A stretch of 64,000 nt of DNA from an uncultured Ramlibacter sp. (GCF_936925435.1 NZ_CAKZHQ010000022.1:1-64000), one strand, 5' to 3'; positions 16,284-25,436 are shown, numbered from the stretch's first letter. Program-made: numbers and translations. The notes: generated by a model not told the origin, from the letters alone.

Positions 16284-17899
16284 CAGAAGCCGGCAGCCAG
16301 GCCGTCGCGGCGCGGGTCGCTGGCGACGACGTAGCCTTCCTTCTTGGGGTTGCCCATGCGCCAGATGAACTGGCCGGCGCCGAAGTCCTGGTAGTTGTCG
16401 TTGATGACCTCCACCTGGTGGCCGCGCTGCTGCAGCGCCGCCACGGTGGTCTTGTCCATCTGCTGTTCGACGTTGATCTCCAGGCCGGCGTTGTAGCGCC
16501 AGCGCGGCGCGTCGCAGGCGGCCTGCGGGCTCTGCTTGAAATCGAGCATGCGCACCAGGGTCTGCATGTGGCCCTGCGGCTGCATGTTGGCGCCCATCAC
16601 GCCATAGCTCATCACCGGCTGGCCGTCCTTGGTCAGGAAGGCCGGGATGATGGTGTGGAAGGGCCGCTTGCCCGGCGCCACCTGGTTCGGGCCTTCATTG
16701 AGGCTGAACGCGTGGCCGCGGTTTTGCAGGCTGATGCCGAAGTTCGGCTCGACGCAACCCGAGCCGAAGCCCATGTAGTTGCTCTGAATGAAGCTGACCA
16801 TCATGCCGTTCTCGTCGGCCGTGGTCAGGTAGATGGTGCCACCCTTGACCGGGTTGCCGGCGCCGAAGTCCTGCGCCTTCTTCATGTCGATCAGCTTGGC
16901 GCGGCTGGCCAGGTAGGCGTCGTCCAGCATCTGGTCGACCGTCACCTCCATGTTGGCCGGCTCGGCCACGTACTTGTAGACGTCGGCAAAGGCCAGCTTC
17001 ATGGCCTCGATCTGCAGGTGCTGCGCGTCGGGGCCGTCCACCGCCATGCCGGCGATGTCGAACTTGTCCAGGATGCCCAGTGCGATCAGCGCGGCGATGC
17101 CCTGGCCGTTGGGCGGGATCTCGTGCAGGGTGTGGCCGCGGTAGTTCTTGCCGATGGGCTTGACCCACTCGGGCTTGTAGTCGGCGAAGTCGCGCGCCGT
17201 GATGCTGCCGCCATTGGCCTTGGAGAAGCGCTCGATGGCGTGGGCGATCTCGCCGCCGTAGAAGGCCTCGCCCTTGCTGCGGGCGATGGCGCGCAGGCCC
17301 TTGGCCGCCGCCTTGAACTGGAACAGCTCGCCGACATTGGGCGCGCGGCCCCAGGGCATGAAGGCCTGGGCAAAGCCCGGGCCCTGGCCCAGTTCGGCCA
17401 GCGCCGCGGCCCACTTCTGCTGCACCACCACCGGCAGCAGGTAGCCACGCTCGGCGATGTCGATGGCCGGCTCCAGCAGGTCGCCGAAGGGCAGCTTGCC
17501 AAAGCGCTCGCTCATGGCCATCCAGCTGCCGACGGCGCCGGGCACGGTGACCGAGTCGAAACCGCGCTTGGGCGGCGTGGCGGCGTCCTGGCCGTACTTG
17601 CTCTTGAAGTTCTGCGCGGTCCAGGCGGCGGGCGCGCGGCCCGAGGCGTTCAGGCCGTGCAGCTTCTTGCCGTCCCACAGGATGGCGAAGGAGTCGCTGC
17701 CCAGGCCGTTGCTGACCGGCTCGCAGATGGTCATCACGGCGGCGGCGGCGATGGCGGCGTCCACCGCGTTGCCGCCCTTCCACAGCATGCGCAGGCCGGC
17801 CTGCGAGGCCAGCGGGTGCGAGGTGGAGACGGCGTTGCGGGCAAAGACCGGGATGCGCGTCGTGGGATAGGGGTTGTGGAAATCGAATGCGTGGGCCAT
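16283..17899 (-). CDS. gamma-glutamyltransferase family protein, apparently cytosolic
   Basis: 538-residue Ntn-hydrolase of the gamma-glutamyltranspeptidase family, made as a precursor that self-cleaves before a Thr. The nucleophile is probably Thr355 in GGTIYLTTADENG. The large-subunit start (ASQAGLRMLWKGGNAVDAAI) and EPNFGISLQNRG are typical. There is no signal peptide, unlike periplasmic Ggt, so it resembles the YwrD-like cytosolic group. It follows the Bug receptor gene by 22 bases and overlaps the thioesterase gene, which suggests a small catabolic operon for an amide- or glutamyl-linked compound. Confidence 0.88.
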   Translation of the reverse strand: MAHAFDFHNPYPTTRIPVFARNAVSTSHPLASQAGLRMLWKGGNAVDAAIAAAAVMTICEPVSNGLGSDSFAILWDGKKLHGLNASGRAPAAWTAQNFKSKYGQDAATPPKRGFDSVTVPGAVGSWMAMSERFGKLPFGDLLEPAIDIAERGYLLPVVVQQKWAAALAELGQGPGFAQAFMPWGRAPNVGELFQFKAAAKGLRAIARSKGEAFYGGEIAHAIERFSKANGGSITARDFADYKPEWVKPIGKNYRGHTLHEIPPNGQGIAALIALGILDKFDIAGMAVDGPDAQHLQIEAMKLAFADVYKYVAEPANMEVTVDQMLDDAYLASRAKLIDMKKAQDFGAGNPVKGGTIYLTTADENGMMVSFIQSNYMGFGSGCVEPNFGISLQNRGHAFSLNEGPNQVAPGKRPFHTIIPAFLTKDGQPVMSYGVMGANMQPQGHMQTLVRMLDFKQSPQAACDAPRWRYNAGLEINVEQQMDKTTVAALQQRGHQVEVINDNYQDFGAGQFIWRMGNPKKEGYVVASDPRRDGLAAGF

Positions 17900-17921
17900 G
17901 GAACTGTTGGTCTTTGTCTGT

Positions 17922-18893
17922 TTAGTCGGTCGTGATCTTGCGGTCGGCGATGATCTTCTTCCACTTGGCGCGGTCGGCCGCGGCCATGGTGGCGAACTGC
18001 TGGGGCGTGCCGCCCACCGGGTCGATGCCCAGGCGCGCCAGGCGCTCCTTGACGTCGGCTTCCTTGAGCGCCTGGACGATGCCGGCGTTGACCTTGGCCA
18101 CCATGTCGGCCGGCAGGTTCTTCGGGCCGTACATGCCGAACCAGGTGACCGACTCCCAGCCGGGGATGGTCTCGGAGATGGCCGGCACGTCCGGCAGCAG
18201 CGGCGAGCGCTTCAGGGACGTGATGCCCAGGGCGCGCAGACGGCCTTCCTTGACATGAGGCAGGCCGCTGGGCAGCGAGTCGAACAGCACGTCGACCTTG
18301 GCGCTGACCAGGTCGGGGATGGCCAGGGCCGTGCCACGGTAGGGGATGTGGACCAGGAACAGGCCGGCCTGGGCCTTGAAGTACTCGGACGTCAGGTGCA
18401 CCACCGTGCCGTTGCCGCTGCTGGCGTAGTTGAGCTTGCCGGGGTTCTTCTTCGCGTGCTCGATCCACTCCTTGACGGTCTTGGCCGGCGAGTTGTTGGG
18501 CACGACCATGATGCTGGGCGCGTCGCCAATGTGGGAGATCGGCGTGAAGTCATTGACCGCGTCGTAGGGCAGCTTGCCGCCGAAGGCCGGCGCGATGCTG
18601 TGCGTGCTGGAGGTGGCCAGCAGCAGCGTGTAGCCATCGGGATGGGCCTTGGCCACGATGTCCGAGCCGATGGTGCCGCCGGCGCCGGGCTTGTTGTCGA
18701 CCACCACGGTCGTGCCCAGTTTCTCGCCCAGCTTTTGCGAGACCGCGCGCGCGAAGATGTCGGTCGCGCCGCCGGCCGGGAACGGCACGACAAGGCGGAT
18801 CGGCTTGTTGGGATAGGCGGCTTGGGCCAGGGCCTGGGACGGCGCAACGCCAAAAGCCAGGGCGGCGAGCAGGAAAGAGGAGATGAGCTTCAT
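17922..18893 (-). CDS. tripartite tricarboxylate transporter (Bug) receptor
   Basis: 323-residue periplasmic binding protein of the Bug family, abundant in Burkholderiales. A signal peptide occupies residues 1-24 (cleavage near ALAQAA) and the mature start [20 protein letters not shown] is the family signature, followed by [17 protein letters not shown] 18893 is preferred to a start at 18947 because it begins the signal peptide and a -10-like GATAAT lies seven bases upstream. No membrane subunits are encoded nearby, which is usual for orphan Bug receptors. Ligand unknown. Confidence 0.9.
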   Translation of the reverse strand: MKLISSFLLAALAFGVAPSQALAQAAYPNKPIRLVVPFPAGGATDIFARAVSQKLGEKLGTTVVVDNKPGAGGTIGSDIVAKAHPDGYTLLLATSSTHSIAPAFGGKLPYDAVNDFTPISHIGDAPSIMVVPNNSPAKTVKEWIEHAKKNPGKLNYASSGNGTVVHLTSEYFKAQAGLFLVHIPYRGTALAIPDLVSAKVDVLFDSLPSGLPHVKEGRLRALGITSLKRSPLLPDVPAISETIPGWESVTWFGMYGPKNLPADMVAKVNAGIVQALKEADVKERLARLGIDPVGGTPQQFATMAAADRAKWKKIIADRKITTD

Positions 18894-18900
18894 GGCTGCA

Positions 18901-18906
18901 ATTATC
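18901..18906 (-). promoter_or_regulatory. -10 element of the Bug receptor operon
   Basis: On the minus strand this reads GATAAT and ends seven bases before the ATG at 18893, so the transcript would begin at or next to the start codon. Confidence 0.4.
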
Positions 18907-18948
18907 CCGGCCCCAGGCACAAGCAAACGCGAATATTGCTTTATCAAC

Positions 18949-18967
18949 GCTAAACCATTGCTTTAGC
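18949..18967. promoter_or_regulatory. candidate LysR-type binding site
   Basis: Inverted repeat GCTAAA-CCATTGC-TTTAGC in the 82-base gap between the divergent Bug and LysR genes. An ATTGCTTTA direct repeat at 18935-18943 overlaps the region. The placement suits a LysR-type regulator controlling both itself and the Bug operon. Confidence 0.5.
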
Positions 18968-18975
18968 ATGGAGGG

Positions 18976-19866
18976 ATGAGCAGCATCCGCCTCCTGAAGA
19001 CTTTCCTGGCCGCGGCCGGCGAAGGCTCGTTTGCCGGAGCTGCCCACCGCGTGGCCTTGACGCAGGCGGCCGTGGGCCAGCAAATGCGGGTGCTGGAGGC
19101 CGAGCTGCGCCGCCCGCTGTTCGAGCGCCAGGGCAAGGCCGTGGTGCTCAACGACGCTGGCCGCGAGTTGCTGCCCATGGTGCGGCGCCTGGTGGCGCAG
19201 TACGAGCAGATGCTGGCCAGCGCGCCGGCCCCCGAGCCCATGGCCGGCACGGTGCAGCTGGGCGCGGTGGTCTCGGCCCTGCGGCCGCTGATCCAGGCGA
19301 CGCTGGCGCTCAAGGCCCGGCACCCGGCGCTGGAACTGCACGTCTCGGCCGCCAAGTCGGTGGACCTGGTGGCGCGGGTGCAAGCCGGGGAACTGGACGC
19401 CGCCATCGCGGTGCGCGAGCCCATGCCGGCCCAGCCGCAGCTGGCCTGGACCGCCTTGCATACCGAGCCCATGGTGCTGCTGGCCGGCCGCTCGGTGGAA
19501 GACGCGCCGGCGCGCGCCCTGCTGCTGAGCCACCCGTTCATCCGCTTCGACAGCACGCAGCACACCGGCCAGCTGGTGGAGCGCGCCCTGCGCAAGCTGC
19601 GCGTGCAGCCGCAGGAGTTTCTGGAGCTCAACGCCATCGAGACCATGGTAGAGCTGGTGCGTTCGGGCTTGGGCCTGGCCATCCTGCCCCTGTTGCGCGA
19701 TGCACGCTGGCAGGCCGATGCCCGCCTGCGCGTGATCGAATTACCGGGTGTGCAGCAGCGCCAGATCGCGCTGGTGCAGCAGCGCCAGGCCGCCAACGCC
19801 GCCGTGGTGGCGGCCATCGTGCGCGAATTGCAGGCCCAGACAGCAGCCGGGCAACAGGCCGCCTGA
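18976..19866 (+). CDS. LysR-family transcriptional regulator
   Basis: 296-residue regulator. The N-terminal winged helix is clear (LLKTFLAAAGEGSFAGAAHR, then LTQAAVGQQMRVLEAEL), followed by the periplasmic-binding-like effector domain. It is divergent from the Bug/Ggt/thioesterase operon and presumably controls it. ATG 18976 follows GGAGGG with no spacer, which is unusual; in-frame upstream codons run into a stop at once, so no longer start is possible. Confidence 0.9.
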   Translation: MSSIRLLKTFLAAAGEGSFAGAAHRVALTQAAVGQQMRVLEAELRRPLFERQGKAVVLNDAGRELLPMVRRLVAQYEQMLASAPAPEPMAGTVQLGAVVSALRPLIQATLALKARHPALELHVSAAKSVDLVARVQAGELDAAIAVREPMPAQPQLAWTALHTEPMVLLAGRSVEDAPARALLLSHPFIRFDSTQHTGQLVERALRKLRVQPQEFLELNAIETMVELVRSGLGLAILPLLRDARWQADARLRVIELPGVQQRQIALVQQRQAANAAVVAAIVRELQAQTAAGQQAA

Positions 19867-19874
19867 CTGCCAAC

Positions 19875-19898
19875 AAATTCCGGGTTCCGCTGGAATTT
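19875..19898 (+). terminator. possible terminator after the LysR gene
   Basis: Stem AAATTCC / GGAATTT around a 10-base loop, followed by CTGTCGCTTTTG. The 154-base gap up to 20020 otherwise shows no gene. Confidence 0.35.
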
Positions 19899-20020
19899 CT
19901 GTCGCTTTTGTTCTCCGATGAACAAATCAATACAAAGCTGACAGTTTCCTGAAACATCCTGAGTTACCGCTGGCAACAAATAGCCCGTTGCCGCCTTACT
20001 CAACCACAAGGATGTTCAAC

Positions 20021-22804
20021 GTGGCCACTCTCGACTTCAACGCCGTCAACACCGCATTTCGCACCGTGTTCGCCCGCGCCGCCACCACGGCGGAAGCACA
20101 AACCTATTCCAGCCATGCCTCCGTCGCCGCCGTATCGGCTGCGCTCTATGCGCAGGATGCGTACCAGACACAGACGCTGCCTATCGCCCGGCTGTACACC
20201 GCCATCCTGGGACGTGATCCGGAAGCCGGAGGCCTGAGCTTCTACATCAACCAGATCCGCGACGGCAAGATGAGCATGCAGACCGCCACGTCCGGCTTTC
20301 TCAACTCGCCGGAGGCGCAGGCGAAGTTCGGCTACACGGCGGCCAGCAACCTCGATTTCATCCAGACCCTGTACCGCACCTGCCTGGGACGCGAGGGCGA
20401 ACAGCAGGGCGTCAACTACTACCTGAACGAGCTGTCCAACGGCACGCGCGACCGCGCCAGCGTCGCGCTGTCGTTCTCGTACTCGCCAGAGAACGTCGCC
20501 AAGGTGGGCAACAAGCAGTATTCGGCGTTCGACGCGACGCTCACCGCCAGCGGCTCCGTGCTGGACGGCTACCTCAAGGGCGCGATGGTGTTTGCCGACG
20601 CCAACGGCGACGGCATCTGGAACGAAGGCGAGGCCAAGACCTTCACCGACGACAAGGGTGCCTTCTCGCTGACCGGGGCGCAGGGCTCGCTGCTTGTCAC
20701 CGGCGGCGTCGACATCTCCACCAACCTGGCCCACACCGGCGTGCTCAAGGCGCCCGAGGGCGCAACGGTGGTCAATCCCCTGACCTCCCTGCAGGAAGCG
20801 CTGATCGCCCAGGGCCAGACCGCAGCGCAGGCCCAGAGCGCCGTGGCCAAGGCCTTCGGGCTGAGTCCAACGATAGACCTCAAGAACTACGATCCGCTGG
20901 CCGTTGCCTTCAGCCCAACCGCCACGGCAGCCGAAAAGGCAGCGGCTGTGCAGGTGCAGGCAGCAGCGGCCAAGCTGCAGAACCTGATGGTGACGGCCGC
21001 CAGCACTCTGGTGGGCGCCGCCGGCGCGGGCGGCATCACCGATGCCGCGGCCTCCGACGCGGTGCTCCAGTCGATTGCGCAGGCGGTGGGCAACGATGCC
21101 GACGGCGTGGTGAACATGAGCGACCAGTCCTTCCTGAGCGCGGTGCTCCAGGACAGCGTGGCCCTGAGCGGCAACGCCAGCTTGCAGGCCACCGCCGCCA
21201 GCGTCACCGCCATGTCCGGCAGCTTCGCCAGCATCATGGCGGACTCGGCGGACAAGGTCGACGCCATCATCAGCGCCGGCACAAGCAACACCATCGCCGC
21301 GCTGGCCAAGATCAGCCAGGTCCAGACGGCCGTGCAGGGCGAGGTGGCCAACCAGATCGAAGCCGCCGCCGGCGGGGGGACGCTGAGCGCCATCGTCGAC
21401 AACGTGACGGGCGACTCGCTCACGGACATCGTCAACAACTCCGACGTCGGCGACCTCGACCCCGACAGCACAGACGACACCAGGATCATCGAAGCGGTCA
21501 ACGCCGGCGCCGGCGCCGTGATTCCCGAGGGCCCTCCTCCCGCACCGGCTCCGCCGCCTGCGCCTCCTCCGGCCCCCGCGCCACTGGCTGTCACACGCTC
21601 CGTTCGGGCAACGCTGGATGCATCGGCCATCGACACCGACGGCGACATGTATCCCGGAGACGGCAACCTGGTCACCGGTTTCGCGATCGCGCGCTCAGCC
21701 GACGTGGGTCTGGAGCTGGCGCTCAAGGCCAAAATCCGCGGCGGCGCCGACGGCACCGGCAGCGACAACGTGTACTTCGTGCCATCCGGCACTCCGGACG
21801 GCCGCGCCGATCTCGCGGTCTGGAACATCGACTTCTCCATCGCGGCCGACACCGACGCCAACGGCGCGAACGTGCTCGGCCGCTACACCTACCAGTTCCT
21901 GCTCGACGCCGACAAGGGGGAGGGAACCGACTTCAAGATCTTGCCGATCAACTACACGGCAGACCACAACTTCAAGAGCGGCACCGCGAACCCGACATCG
22001 GTGGGCAAGGGCGTGCTGCAGAACAGCTTCAACTATGGCTTCAACAGCCTGGATGCCACGCTCGGCACCACCATCGACTACGCCGCTCCCGGCCGCTACG
22101 ACATCAAGCTGCAGGTCCTGGACAGCGGCACCGTTGTGATGGAGAACGCCATCCAGGTTGTCGCGCAAAAGACCGGCTCCAACGTGAGCCTGGACGCCTC
22201 CGCCACCGGTGCCGACGGCAAAATGTACGTGGGCAACGGCAACCCGGTGACCGGCTTCCATACCGTGCGAGCCGACGACATAGGCCTGGAACTGGCGATC
22301 AAGGCCAAGGCCAGGGAGGGCTCGATCACGGTCAACAAAGAGGCCTACACCGTGGCCAGCGGAAACCTCAGTACCAATTCCAACCTCGCCAAGTGGAACA
22401 TCGACTTCTCCATCGCTGCGGACACCGACCACAACGGCAGCGTGCGCAACGAGTACGGCTACCGCATCCTGGTGGACGTGGACCCCACCGTGGCCACGCG
22501 CTATGTGACGCTGAACGCGCTGACCTACGCTGGCGACAACAACTTCTATGACCCGCCCCCCGCCGGTGGCGGCCAGGTGCCCAACCCCGCGGCGGTGGCC
22601 GCTGCAGTGGAGCAGAACAGCTTCAACATCGGCTTCGCCAGCTTCCGGGCAGCTTTCGACAACCCGGCCACCAACGGCGTGACCGAGAACTATGCCTTGG
22701 GCAACGGCCGCTTCGACGTCAAGCTGCAGGCGCTGGACCTGGTCAGCGGCAACGTGCTGCTGGAAAACGCCATCGTCGTCATCGTGGGCACGGGCGTGGC
22801 CTGA
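20021..22804 (+). CDS. DUF4214 protein with calcium-loop motif and two C-terminal repeats
   Basis: About 927 residues. I prefer GTG 20021 because AAGGA lies eight bases upstream; ATG 20012 and TTG 19988 are alternatives. The N-terminus has DUF4214 repeats (RLYTAILGRDPEAGGLSFYI and LYRTCLGREGEQQGVNYYL), often found in type I-secreted surface proteins. Next is a calcium-loop motif (ADANGDGIWNEGEA), a long Ala/Ser-rich helical part, and a Pro/Ala linker (about residues 504-522). Two related domains of about 190-207 residues follow (21599-22168 and 22181-22801), sharing MYxGxGNxVTGF, GLELAxKAK, WNIDFSIAADTD, QNSFNxGF and ENAI. There is no classical signal peptide. Function unknown; surface or extracellular role inferred. 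Confidence 0.75.
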   Translation: MATLDFNAVNTAFRTVFARAATTAEAQTYSSHASVAAVSAALYAQDAYQTQTLPIARLYTAILGRDPEAGGLSFYINQIRDGKMSMQTATSGFLNSPEAQAKFGYTAASNLDFIQTLYRTCLGREGEQQGVNYYLNELSNGTRDRASVALSFSYSPENVAKVGNKQYSAFDATLTASGSVLDGYLKGAMVFADANGDGIWNEGEAKTFTDDKGAFSLTGAQGSLLVTGGVDISTNLAHTGVLKAPEGATVVNPLTSLQEALIAQGQTAAQAQSAVAKAFGLSPTIDLKNYDPLAVAFSPTATAAEKAAAVQVQAAAAKLQNLMVTAASTLVGAAGAGGITDAAASDAVLQSIAQAVGNDADGVVNMSDQSFLSAVLQDSVALSGNASLQATAASVTAMSGSFASIMADSADKVDAIISAGTSNTIAALAKISQVQTAVQGEVANQIEAAAGGGTLSAIVDNVTGDSLTDIVNNSDVGDLDPDSTDDTRIIEAVNAGAGAVIPEGPPPAPAPPPAPPPAPAPLAVTRSVRATLDASAIDTDGDMYPGDGNLVTGFAIARSADVGLELALKAKIRGGADGTGSDNVYFVPSGTPDGRADLAVWNIDFSIAADTDANGANVLGRYTYQFLLDADKGEGTDFKILPINYTADHNFKSGTANPTSVGKGVLQNSFNYGFNSLDATLGTTIDYAAPGRYDIKLQVLDSGTVVMENAIQVVAQKTGSNVSLDASATGADGKMYVGNGNPVTGFHTVRADDIGLELAIKAKAREGSITVNKEAYTVASGNLSTNSNLAKWNIDFSIAADTDHNGSVRNEYGYRILVDVDPTVATRYVTLNALTYAGDNNFYDPPPAGGGQVPNPAAVAAAVEQNSFNIGFASFRAAFDNPATNGVTENYALGNGRFDVKLQALDLVSGNVLLENAIVVIVGTGVA

Positions 22805-22822
22805 GGGCTGCGCCAGCCGCCC

Positions 22823-22828
22823 TACACT
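22823..22828 (+). promoter_or_regulatory. -10 element, probable leaderless nth promoter
   Basis: TACACT ends seven bases before the ATG at 22836 and no Shine-Dalgarno sequence is present. Confidence 0.35.
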
Positions 22829-22835
22829 GGGCGGC

Positions 22836-23477
22836 ATGAAACGCGAGTCGATCGGGCCCTTCTTCGCCACCCTGCAGGCCGCCAACCCGCAGCCCAAGAC
22901 CGAGCTGGAATACAGCTCGCCCTTCGAGTTGCTGGCGGCGGTGCTGCTGTCGGCCCAGGCCACGGATGTCAGTGTCAACAAAGCCACGCGAGTGCTCTGG
23001 CCGGTGGCCAACACGCCGCAGCAGCTGCTCGAGCTGGGCCTGCCCAAGCTGGAGGGCTACCTCAAGACCATCGGCCTGTACCGCAGCAAAGCCAAGAATC
23101 TGCTCGAGACCTGCAAGCTGCTGATCGAGCGCCACGGCAGCGAGGTGCCGCGCACCCGTGAAGAGCTCGAAGCCCTGCCGGGTGTGGGCCGCAAGACCGC
23201 CAACGTGGTGCTCAACGTGGCCTTCGGCGAGCCCACCATGGCGGTGGACACCCACATCTTTCGCATCGGCAACCGCACCGGCCTGGCGCCGGGCAAGACG
23301 CCGCTGGCGGTGGAACTCAAGCTGCTCAAGCGCATCCCGCCGCAGTACATGCTGCACGCCCACCACTGGCTGATCCTGCACGGCCGCTATGTCTGCGTGG
23401 CGCGCACGCCCAAGTGCTGGCAGTGCGCGGTGGCGCCGTACTGCGACTACAAGCCCAAGACTCCGTCGCCTGCTTGA
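22836..23477 (+). CDS. nth: endonuclease III
   Basis: 213-residue DNA glycosylase/AP lyase of base-excision repair, removing oxidised pyrimidines. The helix-hairpin-helix LEALPGVGRKTANVVLN holds the catalytic Lys (GRKT), and the catalytic Asp is in MAVDTHIFRI. The C-terminal 4Fe-4S cluster motif is C-X6-C-X2-C-X5-C (CVARTPKCWQCAVAPYC). ATG 22836 is chosen because the family N-terminus follows at once; upstream frame belongs to the preceding gene. It stands in its own transcription unit. Confidence 0.96.
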   Translation: MKRESIGPFFATLQAANPQPKTELEYSSPFELLAAVLLSAQATDVSVNKATRVLWPVANTPQQLLELGLPKLEGYLKTIGLYRSKAKNLLETCKLLIERHGSEVPRTREELEALPGVGRKTANVVLNVAFGEPTMAVDTHIFRIGNRTGLAPGKTPLAVELKLLKRIPPQYMLHAHHWLILHGRYVCVARTPKCWQCAVAPYCDYKPKTPSPA

Positions 23478-23482
23478 GTCCC

Positions 23483-23488
23483 TAGAAT
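23483..23488 (+). promoter_or_regulatory. -10 element, probable leaderless promoter of the YeeE-like gene
   Basis: TAGAAT ends seven bases before the ATG at 23496; no Shine-Dalgarno sequence is visible. Confidence 0.35.
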
Positions 23489-23495
23489 CTCCCGC

Positions 23496-24599
23496 ATGTC
23501 CGACCAGGCTCTTGCCGCCCTCAGCACCCAGGTGCTCTGGGCCGCCTTCTTCGTTGCCATGGCCTTCGGCGCCATCGTGCAGCGCACGGGCTTTTGCACC
23601 ATGGGTGGGGTCGCCGACGTGGTCACCATGGGCGACTGGACGCGGCTGCGCCAGTGGGCCCTGGCCGCCGGCGTGGCGATGCTGGGCTTCGCCCTGATGG
23701 CACAGGCCGGCGTCATCCGGCCTGGTCTGGTGCTCTATGCGTCCAACCGCCTGATCTGGCTGTCGGCCCTCGTGGGCGGCGTGCTCTTCGGCTTCGGCAT
23801 GGTGCTGGCCTCGGGCTGCGTCAGCAAGAACCTGGTGCGCATCGGCGGCGGCAACATGAAATCGCTGGTGGTCACCCTGGTGCTGGGCCTGTCGGCCTTC
23901 GCCACACTCAAGGGCCTGAGCGCGGTCTGGCGCAGCGCCACGGTGGACCGCGTGGCCGTCGACTTCGCGGGCAACGCCAACCTGGCGGCCTGGGCCGCGC
24001 AGGCGACCGGCCTGGCGCCCGCGACGGCGGGCCTGACCGTGGCCCTGCTGCTGGGCGGCGCGCTGCTGGCCTGGGCACTGGCGGGCCGCGAGTTCCTGTG
24101 CACCAACAACCTGCTGGCGGGCCTCGGTGTGGGCGCCGCCGTGCTGGCCATGTGGTGGGTCAGCGGCCATCTGGGTCACCTGGCCGAGCACCCGCAGACG
24201 CTGGAAGAAAGCTTCATCGCCACCAACTCCGGCCGCGCGGAAGCCTTGAGCTTCGTGGCCCCGGTGGCCTACACCCTGGACTGGCTGATGTACTTCAGCG
24301 ACCGCAACAAGCTGTTGACAGTGGGCATGGCCTCGGTGTTTGGCGCCATCGCCGGCTCCTTCACGATGGCGCTGGCGCAGCGCAGCTTCCGCTGGGAAGG
24401 CTTCGGCTCCACCGGCGACCTGGGCCACCATCTGGCCGGCGCGGTGCTGATGGGCGTTGGCGGTGTGACGGCCATGGGCTGCAGCATCGGCCAGGGCGTC
24501 TCGGGCGTCTCCACGCTCAGCGCCACCAGCTTCATCGCGGTGGCGGCGATGGTCGGCGGCGCGGTGGCCGCCCTGCGCTACCAGGCCTGGCGGGCTTAA
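23496..24599 (+). CDS. YeeE/YedE (TsuA-like) sulfur-compound transporter
   Basis: 367-residue multi-spanning membrane protein of the YeeE/YedE family, whose TsuA member imports thiosulfate through a path lined by Cys residues. The three family motifs are visible: QRTGFCTMGGV, LASGCVSKNLVRIGGGN, and AMGCSIGQGVSGVSTLS, plus FLCTNN. It precedes the sulfur-oxidation genes on the same strand, so a role in moving thiosulfate or sulfane sulfur fits. It may be transcribed separately from the DsrE-like gene, which follows after 55 bases. Confidence 0.87.
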   Translation: MSDQALAALSTQVLWAAFFVAMAFGAIVQRTGFCTMGGVADVVTMGDWTRLRQWALAAGVAMLGFALMAQAGVIRPGLVLYASNRLIWLSALVGGVLFGFGMVLASGCVSKNLVRIGGGNMKSLVVTLVLGLSAFATLKGLSAVWRSATVDRVAVDFAGNANLAAWAAQATGLAPATAGLTVALLLGGALLAWALAGREFLCTNNLLAGLGVGAAVLAMWWVSGHLGHLAEHPQTLEESFIATNSGRAEALSFVAPVAYTLDWLMYFSDRNKLLTVGMASVFGAIAGSFTMALAQRSFRWEGFGSTGDLGHHLAGAVLMGVGGVTAMGCSIGQGVSGVSTLSATSFIAVAAMVGGAVAALRYQAWRA

Positions 24600-24654
24600 G
24601 ATCTGCCATATATTCGCGCAGAGCGATTCATTGATAGAAGAAACGGAGACCGAA

Positions 24655-25080
24655 ATGAAACCCATCATGCAATGGCTGGCCGCCCTGACCCTGGCGTTCG
24701 GTGCCCTGGCCGCGCAAGCGCAGGACAAGGTCGTCTACCACATCGACAACGCCGAGAACCAGGCCACCAAGGGCCTGCGCAACGTGCGCAACCACCTGGA
24801 CGTGGCGCCCGACACCAAGATCGTCGTCGTCACCCATGCCGAGGGCATCGACTTCCTGATGGAAGGCGCCAAGGACAAGAAGAACCCCAACATCGACTAC
24901 GCCTCGCTGGTCAGCGCCCTGAAGGCGCGCGGCGTGCGCTTCGAGATCTGCGAGATCACCCTGCGCAACCGCAACATCGACAAGAAGCAGTTCATCATGG
25001 ACGCCGACTTCACACCTTCGGGTGTGGCGCGCATCGGCCAGCTGCAGGCGCGCGAACACTACGCCTACATCAAGCCCTGA
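24655..25080 (+). CDS. DsrE-family exported protein
   Basis: 141-residue DsrE/DsrF-like protein with an N-terminal signal peptide (residues 1-22, ending AAQAQD), so it is periplasmic, unlike cytosolic DsrE. The core KIVVVTHAEGIDFLMEGAK and FEICEITLRNRNID are family features; a Cys lies in FEICE. DsrE-like proteins bind or transfer sulfane sulfur. It heads the block leading into the ArsR sensor and Sox genes. CGGAG lies upstream of ATG 24655, and a half-site TATATTC (24609-24615) lies in its promoter. Confidence 0.82.
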   Translation: MKPIMQWLAALTLAFGALAAQAQDKVVYHIDNAENQATKGLRNVRNHLDVAPDTKIVVVTHAEGIDFLMEGAKDKKNPNIDYASLVSALKARGVRFEICEITLRNRNIDKKQFIMDADFTPSGVARIGQLQAREHYAYIKP

Positions 25081-25087
25081 GGCAGGC

Positions 25088-25426
25088 ATGGCCAAGCGAG
25101 CTGCCGCCACCGCAAGCGCCCAGGGCATCGAGTCCGACGAGGTCTTCGAGCTGGCGGCCGAGGTCTTTCGCGTGATGTCGGCGCCGATGCGCCTGAAGAT
25201 CATCAGCAGCCTGTGCAACGGCGAGAAGAACGTCAGCGAGCTGCTCGAAGAGATAGTGACCACCCAGCCCAATATGTCGCAGCACCTGAACACCCTGTAC
25301 CAGGCGGGCGTGCTGGGCAAGCGGCGCGACGGCGTGCAGATCTACTACCGCATCATCAACGACCGCGTGGTCACGCTGTGCCGGGCGGTCTGCACCCAGA
25401 TCGCCATCGAGACCGACCTGGGCTGA
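25088..25426 (+). CDS. ArsR-family repressor, probable persulfide sensor (BigR/SqrR-like)
   Basis: 112-residue winged-helix repressor (helix-turn-helix around TTQPNMSQHLNTLYQAGVLG). It has Cys43 (ISSLCNGEKN) and Cys98/Cys102 near the end (VTLCRAVCTQ), the placement used by BigR/SqrR-type regulators, which sense sulfide-derived persulfides through a di- or tetrasulfide bridge. It sits inside the sulfur-oxidation block, and a perfect TATATTC-N8-GAATATA repeat at the soxC start is its likely operator. The start follows the DsrE-like stop by seven bases. Metal sensing is less likely because the usual metal-binding CxC motif is missing. Confidence 0.85.
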   Translation: MAKRAAATASAQGIESDEVFELAAEVFRVMSAPMRLKIISSLCNGEKNVSELLEEIVTTQPNMSQHLNTLYQAGVLGKRRDGVQIYYRIINDRVVTLCRAVCTQIAIETDLG

Positions 25427-25436
25427 AGGCCTCGCC

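Noticed and set aside
24607..24640. Full ArsR operator before the DsrE-like gene
   Set aside because: Only one half-site (TATATTC) is intact; the other half does not match, so I list it only as a half-site.
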